Below are positions 9,901-17,486 of a DNA stretch of 64,000 nucleotides, piece after piece. Position 1 is the stretch's first letter, and every line of letters starts with the position of its first letter. A program made the position numbers and the translations under genes. The stretch is from JAJCYK01 sp965212195 (GTDB lineage: Bacteria; Bacteroidota; Bacteroidia; Cytophagales; Cyclobacteriaceae): assembly GCA_965212195.1 (NCBI GenBank), contig CBDBUW010000017.1, positions 62,001-126,000 of the forward strand, read 5' to 3'. Below the pieces are notes generated by a model. It made no database searches, was not told the DNA's origin, and saw nothing but the letters and a program-made list of their open reading frames with translations.

Positions 9901-11375
9901 TTGTCATATATGGTTTGTATAGCATAATCGATGAGATCGGCCAGGTACGCTCTGGGACTTACAGCAGCATCACAGTCCTTGCATTCACATTGTTCCTCGA
10001 ACAGGTTATCAATTCCGGATAGTTTTTGAAAATCTTTATGCCAATCAGGTAATCTGCCGTAATTGCTAAAATCAGCACGAGCCCCTGTAATTACATTCTG
10101 CAAATAATCCGATTGCGCTCGAGATATCCGATGAAGAATAATGGATTGTATTTCACCTAGATCACCCTTCATTTTTTTCACGAACAGCATTAAAGGTGTT
10201 CTTGCAATGGATTGTGGGCTTAAGAATTCTTTTTCTATGAGCTTATTTTGTTCCTTCAAATCCGTTGTAAGGCTCCATAGATGGGTGTGAGCATCAAGTT
10301 TCTGGATGAACCCTTGATTTTCTTCAGTGCATAATTCGTTTATATTCCTCAGGCTTCCAGTTCTTTTTATATCCTTCAACGATTTTATGCCTTTATTTTC
10401 AAGAGTTTTAAGCAATTTTTTAGGAATCTGGTATTTTAGTTCTTTTGATAATTTTGTTATCGCAATCTGTTCTGATAAATCCTTTTTCTCCGATGGAACG
10501 AGTATTTTAAACGGTCTTGTTTGTGGAATAGTAAATTGCTCATCAACACTTAATTCTTCTTTCGATTTGTCATTAACAATTTGAATTTTAAGCCTTATCC
10601 GTTTTCTGGCTGCATTGCCTTTTGAAGGGAGGAAAATTACCGCCAGTCCGCTTTCATCCGAAATTGCACTTCCCAGTCCTTTTAGGTTTTTCTTAGAGAT
10701 GATTTGTTCGATATGTAATCTGTAATTTGGAAGAGGCTGCCCATTCTCTTGATCTGTTAGTTGAACAATAAGCGTATTCTTCTTACCGATTTCCCTTACT
10801 GCATTAATAAAAAATATCCTTGATAACTGTGGATGAGTTCTCAGCTTAGATCCTTCTGAAAAAGGCTTATACTTACTCGAGGAAATTGATTTTATTATTT
10901 CTCCAGCCTTATTCTTGGCTACTTTTTTTTCAATCCCTGAGTTAAGAATCGCTACTTTAATTCGGTTAAGTTCACTTTTGGTCTTAAGTATATTAAAATC
11001 GACTTTAATTGACTTCAATATGGCCTCTCGTATCTTATACGACTTTATAAATTCCAACCAGAAAACTTCCTGTAAAAGATCAGAAGCTTGGTCCTTTCTT
11101 AGAGTTGATAATTTGGTTTTTCCCGACTCAATGCCTTGAAGAATTAGGTATAAATCATTAATTGTTACGAGATTAAATCGAAGTAAATTTCTTCGATTCT
11201 TTAGCCAGGTATCTTCAAAGACTAAGCTTTGGGAGAATCTATTTACATACTCCTCTTTGGGTGTTACTGGCTCTTTTGCTGGTGCCTTCATCTTTAGTTT
11301 TAGCTTTTTACTCGTATTATCTATCTCGAAGGTGCTATTTTTGTTGGATTGAGGTTTGGTTTTCTTTGATGCCAT
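963..11375 (-). CDS. Tc toxin subunit A (TcA), locus 1, 3470 aa
   Basis: TcA subunits form the pentameric bell-shaped pore and translocation channel of Tc (ABC) toxins. Approximate residues: carboxypeptidase-like beta domain near 200-260; VRP1 motif CECKDCDAAVSPRAYLADL near 463-485; two consecutive copies of a ~98-residue beta module at 668-862; several helical repeat units (LWQAR...EEWxxVYxIL-type) across about 1000-1700; a second carboxypeptidase-like module near 2100-2145; the ABC-toxin N segment (YFVPV-like start, ALDWFRSVYD, DWLLDPLNPHAIA) near 2425-2560; a charged coiled coil near 2810-2910 followed by an Ala/Gly-rich hydrophobic hairpin near 2928-2960, fitting the pore-forming helices; and the TcB-binding domain near 3115-3470 (RRGLTGSARLLQDI, FPGHYLRLVKRIR). 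Longer than the locus-2 TcA (2920 aa), partly through the duplicated module. No signal peptide, as usual for TcA. Confidence 0.95.
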   Translation of the reverse strand: MASKKTKPQSNKNSTFEIDNTSKKLKLKMKAPAKEPVTPKEEYVNRFSQSLVFEDTWLKNRRNLLRFNLVTINDLYLILQGIESGKTKLSTLRKDQASDLLQEVFWLEFIKSYKIREAILKSIKVDFNILKTKSELNRIKVAILNSGIEKKVAKNKAGEIIKSISSSKYKPFSEGSKLRTHPQLSRIFFINAVREIGKKNTLIVQLTDQENGQPLPNYRLHIEQIISKKNLKGLGSAISDESGLAVIFLPSKGNAARKRIRLKIQIVNDKSKEELSVDEQFTIPQTRPFKILVPSEKKDLSEQIAITKLSKELKYQIPKKLLKTLENKGIKSLKDIKRTGSLRNINELCTEENQGFIQKLDAHTHLWSLTTDLKEQNKLIEKEFLSPQSIARTPLMLFVKKMKGDLGEIQSIILHRISRAQSDYLQNVITGARADFSNYGRLPDWHKDFQKLSGIDNLFEEQCECKDCDAAVSPRAYLADLIDYAIQTIYDKSTETPIDLDFITSSFYQPLGELPASCEAINKEVRQVRICVEVLRAYLKDFVSQLGNIEWQAWKETQFLNLMNAEKEYNLSTYSTLLNKIGTSYSEMRQLPSASEDWKESLAERLGLHSDLLPSLLLEPDGKTGDQDALDEFNIERIFGISDTRKHPLFEGAKTGDHRHPGLMNIKLEGVKWNENTDINGIIYATLTKLSADEYQVELFREKDQANNVAYGKSASPEGTIILIESNESGITGKLDIRYTQDNSKLEIPAVPEVLSRREGQIKSWKFDNVEWNKNTDENGSVYVLLKLYGSSYGVSIFRDKLLTNRVAMGSRGTSQGTVVLAELGHSGLRGEVEIDYIGDNRSIEISLIPSFLAGRQDCLRKIWKEQDWLADLPDDEQTLIDPDVISPQDFRTPLPEVGAEHPANAFDLWIRRRLWVDQTLLEFSTCGLDEIENRTPVFDCLIEPMKTNFSYGGQEFGPCWPADYDPSQLNVLHRDLKQGKTIEESTEFIQNKLRLTLDSFNRLIEIRNKEYQYHLDPRNEKVTKEEWHEIFSILTQARKRSLFSIWRQEETALGIPENFGPKLFWTSIHEPNEGNWPEELVLPWPVIDPEFVTEVEFLESETTNTVKRLWQARKAQLELIKSKLKKTYLDSGFNATLKSALGDPNVGDPLPPEVRNLKVLLAKLDDTDPAVVEKTKKKINQRLFMSPERFRFMMNVKEKAGDGEAGPTEAELERVYDILAGAEKVKRAYPVWLREEKLPKIDPTVVKFEELSETATPCGAKRLWQARQARLEENLQWLIEIREDPNQGFEAMLRKAFGEPFPYDLDDLSAELGSGDSNRVNLAIRAITEDLCLTVEEFDRLMINRTKDSDGDVTNKPTTEEYSDVYKVLQQAQKTRLEIPAWVQQEESLNLNYWNVYKAKLPQWRASYEHRQQWQQALQIRYQSSIIDPDIIGMGDLQNSRNGILAGNLLRDRNEELIDRLTELETNKTNYSAQVDPLFAFDGLLLESLFDNISQANVKAQLKTIRESSDFTTLMWLVFKYIAPVVAVDEIYPVLKKLLEDLLSGVPKKVYQVKRTIRDSLFLAEQQFERIMQIKEKEEQSVPISEGEWEEMDAILAKAQLVGCVMGLEKEQKLGFDIVDRLKQYGLTNYSFDRLKEIRNLLILDANVQKAEWTDVYSILLQVVKKRNTVNCCKEEKKINLLLSQDFFKILDSTLSELTSFEPVAWRSTYQDRREWVRKLETRIEQEQTLISSVREIISSTEETHLPSLRNALISIIGEKGNTFEEKQQWLTDHLIIDTKTNGCQTTTRISEAITTLQNLIWLVRTGQFKSTVLLPDIDLGFSSVNFDEEWKWMGSYAMWRAAMFVFIYPENILLPTLRTLKWQSPAFQELVKSINKSRSLTHKQTFETANKFTDYFRDICNLKVEATCQAKIKVANSGSTTHVDYKDVLMMFAISEISNKLYWSTSDVDLDSSIGGNEMIKQTFWKQITIEPFKCITIIGAVPYELKSTKRYIFLFLKVKDDDGTKLGFKRFDLDTEVDLFSVANDGWKDEITPLALPEEDLNSFDISVGLTNDLKIKPILTIQYRQIYDGASINKVYVNTLNDEGKDLSGSWMEWFPPRLLIEGTVKDGSNNPMKNISLQATTLHTIYNTRTDNNGFYRFPNVRYEEVEDIGVHAIMHPTISTYIRTDCDPQLKLIVNFIKGETKPEVIWKNHYGGFEKRMILSIVNFRSVLPTNRCVLFLRNLESGRFEFICGSPENEYSYKHFHPTDIGAGQEDDWQGVYPFFIDNDSLMIGSFWMDRSENKTKQLNLRLNLGISTPIEKCPASDYEQEPSITSPGIQIVPHSTQYQEEASARSLPRMFAYNHNNHLDNREKETVVENFIGQFEFFNGRIQPKRVLLESSETVSPLRCGIEIFEVKGKEPQLIRSATQQALLTHSLSNRSINTLLKEVYLFVPVFIALQLQKSRQYTSALDWFRSVYDFEQEQESRKIYYGLIKEESLEGGYERLSDWLLDPLNPHAIASMRPYTYTRFTLLSIIKCMLDYADNEFTFDTGESVPRARKLYETALHLLNSPEINQSLNECENIIIGIGDNQSVDTLSNLPYANKQEQSTLEHIKDDLRLVKDRKTLDKVATSIRSELSKKTPWIKKIATVRDLAKKVIPVRGIQKIGFIIKTNEKWLPQAQTAVSSMPDHTVEINRITETIKQDTLCSIVNHPDLSTIGKSYSKKGIDLKKLENELKNKENGSHFTYTLGSAIKASLSFCIPPNPVINTLRLKAQLNLLKIRTCRNIAGMERELEPYAAPTDTVSGLPSMGSGGQLVLPGTSRIQPTPYRYQYLIERAKQLAQLAAQMEASMLAALEKRDAEYYNRLKAQQDIELARGQVNLQNLRVKEAEDGVTLAELQKEKSQVQIEALHEMLDAGLNQYEQSMIYTYRHIAKVRKIIKGVEGTVAASKLATAVAAAGLASGVAAAAAAVGFYGITIGTQEGINLITAETSIQTSSLWASYERRKQEWEYQQKLASHELQIGNQGLNLAKSHKDVVEQEKDIADMQTAHANEVKDFLASKFTNVELYDWMSKVLEGVYSYFLQQATSVAKLAYDQIVFERQEVPPSFIQTDYWTAPSESGMSLSGEDETDRRGLTGSARLLQDIYILDQYAFETNKRKLQLVKTISLSRLAPAEFQLFRQTGKMNFMTPMILFDQDFPGHYLRLVKRIRTSVIALIPSTEGIKASLSTTGHSRVVVGPDVFQTVNIRRSPQSIALTSPVNATGLFELDSKPEMLYPFEGTGVDTTWEFRMPKSANRFNYDTIADVLLTIEYTALESYTYRQQVIQELDSTFRAERAFSIRDNFPDQWYHLHHPQNDTDPIVITFKTHRSDFPVNLSDIRIEQLLLAFGGTDGNIIEVADVELSFTENGNPSGIGGTASTIEGSISTRKGNAASWIAILGKQPIGKWQLNLPNTPEVRRLIQNSEISDILFVISFDAITPQWPV

Positions 11376-11554
11376 GGTTATTTAATTTAATACCAATATT
11401 TAGGTAATGTACGAGGTCTTCAAACCAGCTTATTTTAGGATCTAACTTTTCAATCGGGTAGCAATGATAATGGTCATCCCAATATGGATTTCCTCCGTCT
11501 AAATCAAAGCTTGTTAATTAATCACTCTTTCAATTCTTGGGATTACTTTCAATT

Positions 11555-11878
11555 CTAATTTTTTTCAATATGAAAAACTGAGTGCTTACGCAGTATCATT
11601 GAAAGCCCACAATATTCTATGAAATTGTCTGATTCGGGCTCGGAAAAATAAGCGTTCTTTTCAGGGTTGAAGTACCTATAGGTGTAGGAATTAGATATCG
11701 CCCACAGCATGTAGGTACTATTAAGATCTACCCGATTTAATGGATCAAGGTGCTTCATAGAATGTTTTATTATCTGCCAGTTACCACGAATAGTATCTTC
11801 ATCTTGGTACATAGGCCGTTCAAGTCCAAAATATCTTCGTATCACAAGTGAAAAAACCGGATGAATAATATTATTTCA
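11555..11878 (-). pseudogene. 96-aa continuation of the upstream small gene, separated by an in-frame TGA
   Basis: This frame is open directly after the TGA (11878-11876) that ends the preceding 120-aa gene and stays in the same frame. It has no ATG near its beginning; the first usable starts are GTG at 11845 and an internal ATG 11 codons later. It encodes about 96 residues from the GTG with no recognised domain; the sequence is polar, Tyr/Asn-rich and without a membrane segment. Two readings fit: one gene of about 227 codons interrupted by a nonsense mutation, or a separate small gene using GTG. I favour the interrupted gene but cannot prove it. The neighbour upstream is a DUF2235 lipase, so an accessory or immunity role is possible but only inferred from position. 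Confidence 0.45.
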
Positions 11879-12238
11879 CCGTTCCATGTCACTTGGTATC
11901 CAAAAAACTTCAACTATGATCTTCAGATTGTCCTTGCCACTAATATTTATACTTTCCAATACAGCTTTATCACCATTCTTTATACTAAAGTAATTTTTCA
12001 AAGAATCAGGAAGTAGGACTAGCGGTCTGAAAGCATGATCTTGTTCTCCGTGTGGAATTACCTTATGGCGCTTTCTAATATCTTTCCAAATTGACTTATG
12101 CAGGATCTGACAGTTTGTTATAAATAAAAACTTGGACCGAAACCTATAAAACAGTTTTAACACACCCCAGACACCTATAATCAGTGCCAGTATCGATGAT
12201 ATGACAGCAGCAAGCATTTCAAAAACATCATTTTCCAT
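11876..12238 (-). CDS. small membrane-anchored protein downstream of DUF2235 lipase
   Basis: 120 residues with one hydrophobic segment near residues 8-30 (MLAAVISSILALIIGVWG) followed by a basic stretch, suggesting an N-terminal anchor with a soluble C-terminal part of beta-like character (KAVLESINISGKDNLKIIVEVFW). No family recognised. It lies 55 bp downstream of the DUF2235 gene on the same strand and probably shares its transcript. Tle1-type lipases of secretion systems are often encoded next to membrane-anchored immunity proteins, so an immunity or accessory function is a reasonable guess from context only. The reading frame continues after the TGA into the next 96 codons, so the protein may be a truncated form of a longer ancestor. 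Confidence 0.6.
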   Translation of the reverse strand: MENDVFEMLAAVISSILALIIGVWGVLKLFYRFRSKFLFITNCQILHKSIWKDIRKRHKVIPHGEQDHAFRPLVLLPDSLKNYFSIKNGDKAVLESINISGKDNLKIIVEVFWIPSDMER

Positions 12239-12293
12239 TTTGAATTTGCTTTAATACTTGTTACTAATCTTTGGTCAGCGACCAAAAACTGAT

Positions 12294-13340
12294 TTAGCGT
12301 GGTTTTAAGTTCGAAATAACTGGTTCTTCTTCAATCTCATAAGGTGCTAAAGTTGCGTTGTTTTCTATATAATTCTTCAGAGCCAACGGTCGGTAACCCC
12401 GAAGTAATTGCATCTTTTCTCTGACACTCCAGTGGATTTTTGGCTTATATTTTTCCGTAATAGCAGCATCCCTAGGCAGCCTTTTCCCAAAATAAACCTT
12501 GTATGAATTATGGATCTTTTGTTTTAGATCTGGTCGAAAAGTATAACCATGATCAGATTTTATTTTAAGGCCCCTTTTCTTGGCCTCTCCAAGCATCCAG
12601 GAGAATGCCACATCGGAATGATGACGATCTGTATAACCGCCGCCCACGTCTGAATGGACACCCGCAAACCAGACTTGCTTTATTTTATGCCTGTTCCTTT
12701 CCGTTACTTCCCATAGGGTTGGTTCAAATGACTCGCGCTGTTCGTCAATGGCCACCGCGTGACAAGCAAATTCCACCTCGGGACTTAACTTCGTATCATG
12801 GAATTTAAAGATCTCCTCACTGATCTGCTTGAGAAAAACTATCGGTATTCCTAGCGCACCAACTGTATCCCAGACCCCCAGAAAAGCTATTGGACAACGA
12901 ATATTTGTTGTCTTAAAGTCTAACATCTTTTGGTGATTTTGGTCTTTATAAGCATTGTATATATCGTTAACATGAGTTGTTGAATTTTGGTGATTTTGCA
13001 TTAAACCGCAATGGAACAGTAGACCGGATAATGATCGTGCTGTGTATGCGCCTCTGCTAAATCCAAATAAGAAAACCCTATCTCCTTTTTCGTAATGACT
13101 ACTTAGATACGAATATGCTTGTCTAACGTTTTTCGACAGTCCCCAGCCGTGAATACCTCCTAATTTTTTATCATACCACTCCGTTCCCACACCCTTATCG
13201 TAATGGGCAATTTGATTAAGCGATTCTTTAACACAAATCTCATATAAGCTTCTAACGTTGGTTTCTTTACTTATAGCGGCGTCCTCATTGTCTGGTTCAT
13301 TCCAGGTGCCATCGAGACATAATATTATATTTTTGCTCAT
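12294..13340 (-). CDS. DUF2235 alpha/beta hydrolase (Tle1-like phospholipase)
   Basis: 348 residues. The N-terminus CLDGTWNEP (8-16) and the nucleophile elbow GFSRG at 93-97 (Ser95) followed by AYTARSLSGL are typical of the DUF2235 family. Later landmarks are GVWDTVGALG, a candidate catalytic Asp region, and VWFAGVHSDVGGGY, which supplies the His region. Family members include the type VI secretion phospholipase effectors Tle1, which attack membrane phospholipids. No signal peptide is seen, so the protein is made in the cytoplasm and, if exported, would need a secretion device. It heads a three-frame cluster with the two small reading frames downstream, between Tc locus 1 and an orphan gene. 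A housekeeping lipase cannot be excluded; an effector role is inferred from context. Confidence 0.85.
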   Translation of the reverse strand: MSKNIILCLDGTWNEPDNEDAAISKETNVRSLYEICVKESLNQIAHYDKGVGTEWYDKKLGGIHGWGLSKNVRQAYSYLSSHYEKGDRVFLFGFSRGAYTARSLSGLLFHCGLMQNHQNSTTHVNDIYNAYKDQNHQKMLDFKTTNIRCPIAFLGVWDTVGALGIPIVFLKQISEEIFKFHDTKLSPEVEFACHAVAIDEQRESFEPTLWEVTERNRHKIKQVWFAGVHSDVGGGYTDRHHSDVAFSWMLGEAKKRGLKIKSDHGYTFRPDLKQKIHNSYKVYFGKRLPRDAAITEKYKPKIHWSVREKMQLLRGYRPLALKNYIENNATLAPYEIEEEPVISNLKPR

Positions 13341-14095
13341 GATTTCAACTTAAGCTTCAATCAAATCATATAAAAGATTTACTTTCGTTTTGAATGTAGA
13401 ATAATAAAGCGTACTCGATTTAATTTTAAATCGCGCTTACACTTAACACTCGTTGCCCCTTTATACTGTTAGTAGATGAAACAAGTAACAGGATACAACT
13501 CTAACTTACTATGATATCAATCAATGGAGCAAATAACTCTGATCAATTCTCGGATATCTATACTTACTAGTGGTGATACAGGACGTCATCACCTGCTCCT
13601 TACCCCATATGTTGTTCCTAATAATTTCAGGACCTTTTTTATAGGCACTAATGCACACAATTGAAGCCACTATTAGAGAAGTGGTATGTGGTGTATCACG
13701 ATTTATATCGTTGAAGCCATATCAATCACAATCAATTGTTAGGATGTTTAGTCTCTAAGAAGAACAACAGACTAGACTCGAATAAAAAAGTCTCTTGAGT
13801 CAACGGTGAATTCTCTAAAGGGATCTCATCAATAAATCAAATTAAATATTGATTACAACTGCGTTTAAATTTTAAGTAAATAATCAATCACACAGAATTC
13901 ACGCATTTGGGCAGCAGCCAGTTAGTTTCGTTTCTTCACTTCCCTTAAAAATAATAAACCATACCGAGAAAGTACCAGGTAAACTTGCAATTAAGAAAAT
14001 CAGTACAATATAAATAGTACTTTTTGGGGATTGCTTAGAAAGCCTGGTATGGCTATTATATTTCAAAAAAACGTATTACTTAACTACCACTGTCG
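13341..14095. other. 755-bp divergent intergenic region
   Basis: No convincing gene is seen between the divergent lipase and 801-aa protein genes. Two short inverted repeats are present: GGTGAT/ATCACC at 13572-13593 with a 10-nt spacer, and ACGAT/ATCGT at 13698-13711 with a 4-nt spacer. Both are short enough to be chance. The region is A+T-rich and must hold the promoters of both flanking genes, but no clear TAnnTTTG element was found. Confidence 0.4.
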
Positions 14096-16501
14096 ATGGA
14101 TGTATTAGATAAAATAAACCTATCCGATAAGGACTTCCTTAACCTGACCAAATTGGGTCAAAACCTATCAAAACTTAAACTAAATGATCCCACCGCAATC
14201 AAGGAGAATCTCGAATTTAAACTTGATTTGTTCAAATTAGAGAAGTCAAGCAATAACTTAAAATTACATAGTAGTTCAAAACTGAGTCATAGTATTCAGT
14301 TATTTAACAATAAGCAGGAAGATAAAGATGAAAGCAACATAATTGATGTTGATAACGTAAAGAGTCCCATTTTACATTTCGATCCCCAAAATCCCGTGCT
14401 AAAGTATGGTTTTTCTTTTGAAGTCGACAATGGATTTACTGGTAAATTTAATGGTCTTAATTTTGGCATTAAAAGCGGGTCCAAAATTAGATCTCTTACA
14501 TATTTGAAGCACAATGCCAATGAAAAGGTGGGTCCAGCAATCATAAGCGATTATAAGAACATGTCTTTTGCATTGGTATTATCGGACGTGCAAAGCCTAA
14601 AAGTTGACGAAGCCGTTGCTTTCGAAACAGATGCTTCCTTGGGCTTTGAACTGGAATTTGATTTTGAAGATGTATTTTCAGCAGGACTAACTGGTTTTAC
14701 AGATTTGCTTAAAAGCGATCAGTTAATCAGTCTGGATTTCAATATTGGTGGTAAAATCGGTGTATCTTTTTCTGTGGATGACAGTTTCAAAATTGTATTT
14801 GCCAAACTAACGGGAAATACCTACCGGGTGTCTGTTCAGAAATCAAAATCTTCAAAGTCTTCTGGTAGTTTGGCCTTCGGAGTTGAGGTAGGATTTAGTA
14901 AGCCAGGTCTAGTTTCTGGAGCCGTTAAGGAAAGAACAGATAATATTTTAGAAGGTCTTACTTCCCTAAGCCCAGGTGAATTGATTGAGATAGAAGGAAA
15001 ACTTAAAGAAATTAAAAAGGGAAAGATTGGTTTTGAGGATTTGAGTGAAAGTGAAACCGAAATTGTCCAAATCCTAGTTGATCGTCTTGAGATTGACATA
15101 GTGGTGGACAAGGCAACTGCACTTTTAGACAGCATTGGTAAATTTAGAACAGAGGCATATCAACGAATTGAGAAAGCAGCAAAGGAAAAATTAAAAATTG
15201 GATTTACCTATGAATACCAAAGAATTGAAACTGAAACACTCTTACTTCAATTGGTAATCCCGTCTACAACTTTAAAGTCTGAACACGCCAATTTGATTGT
15301 GTTAAATCCCTATCCATTACTACAACAAGCCAAGAAAGATAATAAAATAATAGTTGAGAACTACCTTAAGGAATCTAGTATTAATATTACCAGGAAATGG
15401 GGACTGGTAATTGGACTTGGCAAGTTTAAAATTGGAGGTATGGACAAGAAAGAGGTCGAAACAAAGGTAAGTTATAATATTGATAACCATCAAAAAGTCT
15501 CTTTTGAAGGAATTAGAGAATATAAGGAGGTCGGAGCGCTAGGTGGTTATAATCAAAAATGGTGGGTTGCCTTTAATGCATCCATGGAAGACTATTCGGA
15601 TTTATTAAAGCCTACGATGAGAGAGTTTGACTTCGGCTTTTCTTTGATATTCGAGCATTTTGAAAAAAGATTCAAACCATCCAGCCGAAGTGAAAGGGAC
15701 AAGTTCTTAACACTAATGGAGTTAGCAATACTTTGGAATATAATCCCCGAATCCGAATTCATACAGAAAAGTGAGGAACTCTGGCACAAGTTCAATTCAT
15801 GTTCTAATCTAACACTATCTTTTAAACTGAATTTAAGACCTGAAGGATTTGAACAAATTATTTCTCAATGGTTGTGGTTATTAAGATCAAAACCAGAGAC
15901 TAATCTCCGTCTTATGTCCAGGACATTTGGCTTTTGCATGCCTATTGTATCAGGATATGAATTTCGAACAAACAGAGCAAATCGAGCTGATGCTTATGGT
16001 GCACTGTGGTACCAATATTTTAAAAATGAAGGATTTGATCTTGATGTTGTATCAGATGACAATGATGCATTAATTCCTAATTATGACTATCGCAATTATG
16101 CAAGAATGGCAGCCGACTTTTTACGGGACAAGGATCCAGCGTTGGCAGAGAGAGAGGAAAGATATATAGAGATAGATACAGGTGATAACATTTGGTTTGG
16201 TGGCTTAACTAAAATTAACCCTACTACAGCCAAACAGTGGTCTGCGTTTATCAACGGTCTTTACCACCTTCTGATAAATATCGAATCAAATAGCGGCAAT
16301 GCCAATAAGATTATCAAAAGTTCATTCCAACGATTACAATCTATTTGGGCACAATCACTCCATGTGAAGGCTTTTGGAACTTATATTGTAGAACTCGCAA
16401 AAACTAGAATGGACATTATGCAAGATATAGAAAGCGTACTAGAGATTACTTATTCTGATACTGAAGGTGACCAAAAAATGACCGTGCTGAAGAAATCTTA
16501 A
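14096..16501 (+). CDS. orphan 801-aa protein, function unknown
   Basis: I do not recognise this protein. The N-terminal 80 residues are rich in Leu, Lys and Asn and predicted helical. Residues about 90-290 look beta-rich, with alternating hydrophobic strands and many Phe and Gly residues (ALVLSDVQSLKVDEAVAF, LGFELEFDFEDVFSAGL). A Lys/Glu-rich helical part follows, and the C-terminal 300 residues have mixed composition with many Trp and Tyr (QWLWLL, GALWYQYF). No signal peptide, membrane segment or catalytic motif is evident. It is a single gene, convergent with the membrane protein gene that ends at 16541. The large beta-rich architecture without an export signal, within a toxin island, makes a toxin or injection-system cargo possible, but nothing in the sequence shows it. 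Confidence 0.75.
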   Translation: MDVLDKINLSDKDFLNLTKLGQNLSKLKLNDPTAIKENLEFKLDLFKLEKSSNNLKLHSSSKLSHSIQLFNNKQEDKDESNIIDVDNVKSPILHFDPQNPVLKYGFSFEVDNGFTGKFNGLNFGIKSGSKIRSLTYLKHNANEKVGPAIISDYKNMSFALVLSDVQSLKVDEAVAFETDASLGFELEFDFEDVFSAGLTGFTDLLKSDQLISLDFNIGGKIGVSFSVDDSFKIVFAKLTGNTYRVSVQKSKSSKSSGSLAFGVEVGFSKPGLVSGAVKERTDNILEGLTSLSPGELIEIEGKLKEIKKGKIGFEDLSESETEIVQILVDRLEIDIVVDKATALLDSIGKFRTEAYQRIEKAAKEKLKIGFTYEYQRIETETLLLQLVIPSTTLKSEHANLIVLNPYPLLQQAKKDNKIIVENYLKESSINITRKWGLVIGLGKFKIGGMDKKEVETKVSYNIDNHQKVSFEGIREYKEVGALGGYNQKWWVAFNASMEDYSDLLKPTMREFDFGFSLIFEHFEKRFKPSSRSERDKFLTLMELAILWNIIPESEFIQKSEELWHKFNSCSNLTLSFKLNLRPEGFEQIISQWLWLLRSKPETNLRLMSRTFGFCMPIVSGYEFRTNRANRADAYGALWYQYFKNEGFDLDVVSDDNDALIPNYDYRNYARMAADFLRDKDPALAEREERYIEIDTGDNIWFGGLTKINPTTAKQWSAFINGLYHLLINIESNSGNANKIIKSSFQRLQSIWAQSLHVKAFGTYIVELAKTRMDIMQDIESVLEITYSDTEGDQKMTVLKKS

Positions 16502-16540
16502 TCCTAGTGACACTGAAGTAGTTTCGATTTAATCTGATTA

Positions 16541-17290
16541 TTACTTAAAACTTTTCCACCTGGTAGACAGGTAATTATAACGGCTTGTCTTTTTATCTAA
16601 ATTGCTTTTTTGTTTCTTCAGTTCCTTTTCCTTTTTGATTTTCTCATTGGGATCAGTTATTTTCTGAATGTCAGCTTCTATGCTTCTCACCTTATCCGTT
16701 TGTTGAATAACTCTCATTTCTGCAACATCCGCAGCCCTTTCAGCTCTTTCTGTGGGATTTCGTATCCCTAACTTCTTGAAGATGTTAAAAATACCGTCAC
16801 TACCGCCAGCAATTAGAAGTGCTGAAATAAATCGGCCCCAAAACGTAGGTTCATTACTCTTAGCACTAGTATCTCTGCTTAAGACATCAAATAAATCATG
16901 GATAATATCCAGATTATAGGACCAAAACACCAGCACGGCGAATATTATAGTTAATGGAACTTTAAGCCCTCTTCCCTCAAGCTCATCTGTAAAAAACTTC
17001 CAATTAAAAATTGTGGTCATAGCAGTTTCAAATACAATTGAAAGGACTAAAAATATAAACAAAATGTACCCTATCTGTTCATAATCACGTTGCTCAACAT
17101 CATTTTGACCATTGTTGGGTTGGTCGTTTTCCTCATTGTTTGGCTGATCTGTATTCTCCACTGTAGGAACTTCCTGTGAAAGTTCTTCTGTAGTACTTGA
17201 AATATCGGATTCGTTCGGTTGCCCAATTGCGAGATTCGAATTAACTATCAGAAATATTAATATTAGAGCGATAAAATATTTATTAGACAT
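16541..17290 (-). CDS. multi-pass membrane protein, holin candidate
   Basis: About 249 residues when started at ATG 17290, where the N-terminus (MSNKYFIALILIFLIVNSNLAIG) forms a good signal peptide; an in-frame ATG at 17356 and a TTG at 17365 give less natural starts. After an Asn/Asp/Glu-rich spacer come a hydrophobic segment (IGYILFIFLVLSIVFETAM), a second (VPLTIIFAVLVFWSYNLDII) and a weaker third (FISALLIAGGSDGIFNIF). A charged coiled-coil tail full of Lys and Glu ends the protein. No named family recognised. It lies 196 bp downstream of the peptidoglycan peptidase gene on the same strand. That pairing, with small hydrophobic segments and a charged cytoplasmic tail, is compatible with a holin. 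The holin role is inference; a stress or signalling membrane protein is an alternative. Confidence 0.7.
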   Translation of the reverse strand: MSNKYFIALILIFLIVNSNLAIGQPNESDISSTTEELSQEVPTVENTDQPNNEENDQPNNGQNDVEQRDYEQIGYILFIFLVLSIVFETAMTTIFNWKFFTDELEGRGLKVPLTIIFAVLVFWSYNLDIIHDLFDVLSRDTSAKSNEPTFWGRFISALLIAGGSDGIFNIFKKLGIRNPTERAERAADVAEMRVIQQTDKVRSIEADIQKITDPNEKIKKEKELKKQKSNLDKKTSRYNYLSTRWKSFK

Positions 17291-17362
17291 ATTACATAAA
17301 TTAGGTAATAACAACGAATGGATTATTGTCAGATGACAACTTAAAAACTTTTTCATATAAGT

Positions 17363-17384
17363 CAATCCCCATTTTTAGCCATTT
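17363..17384 (-). promoter_or_regulatory. possible regulatory site, variant of the TcA palindrome motif
   Basis: Read on the minus strand this stretch is AAATGGCTAAAAATGGGG followed by ATTG. It contains the pieces ATGGC, TAAAAATG and GGGATTG that also occur in the 32-bp palindrome at 51960-51991, but in a different arrangement. It lies about 75-95 bp upstream of the membrane protein start at 17290. The match is partial, so the assignment is tentative. Confidence 0.3.
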
Positions 17385-17486
17385 GAGTCAATTATTAGTG
17401 GACTTAAGATGTCGAACGATACAATTGATTAACTTGATGCCAATCATTAAAATCTTATAAAATGATTCTAGTTTGTCAATTGATTA

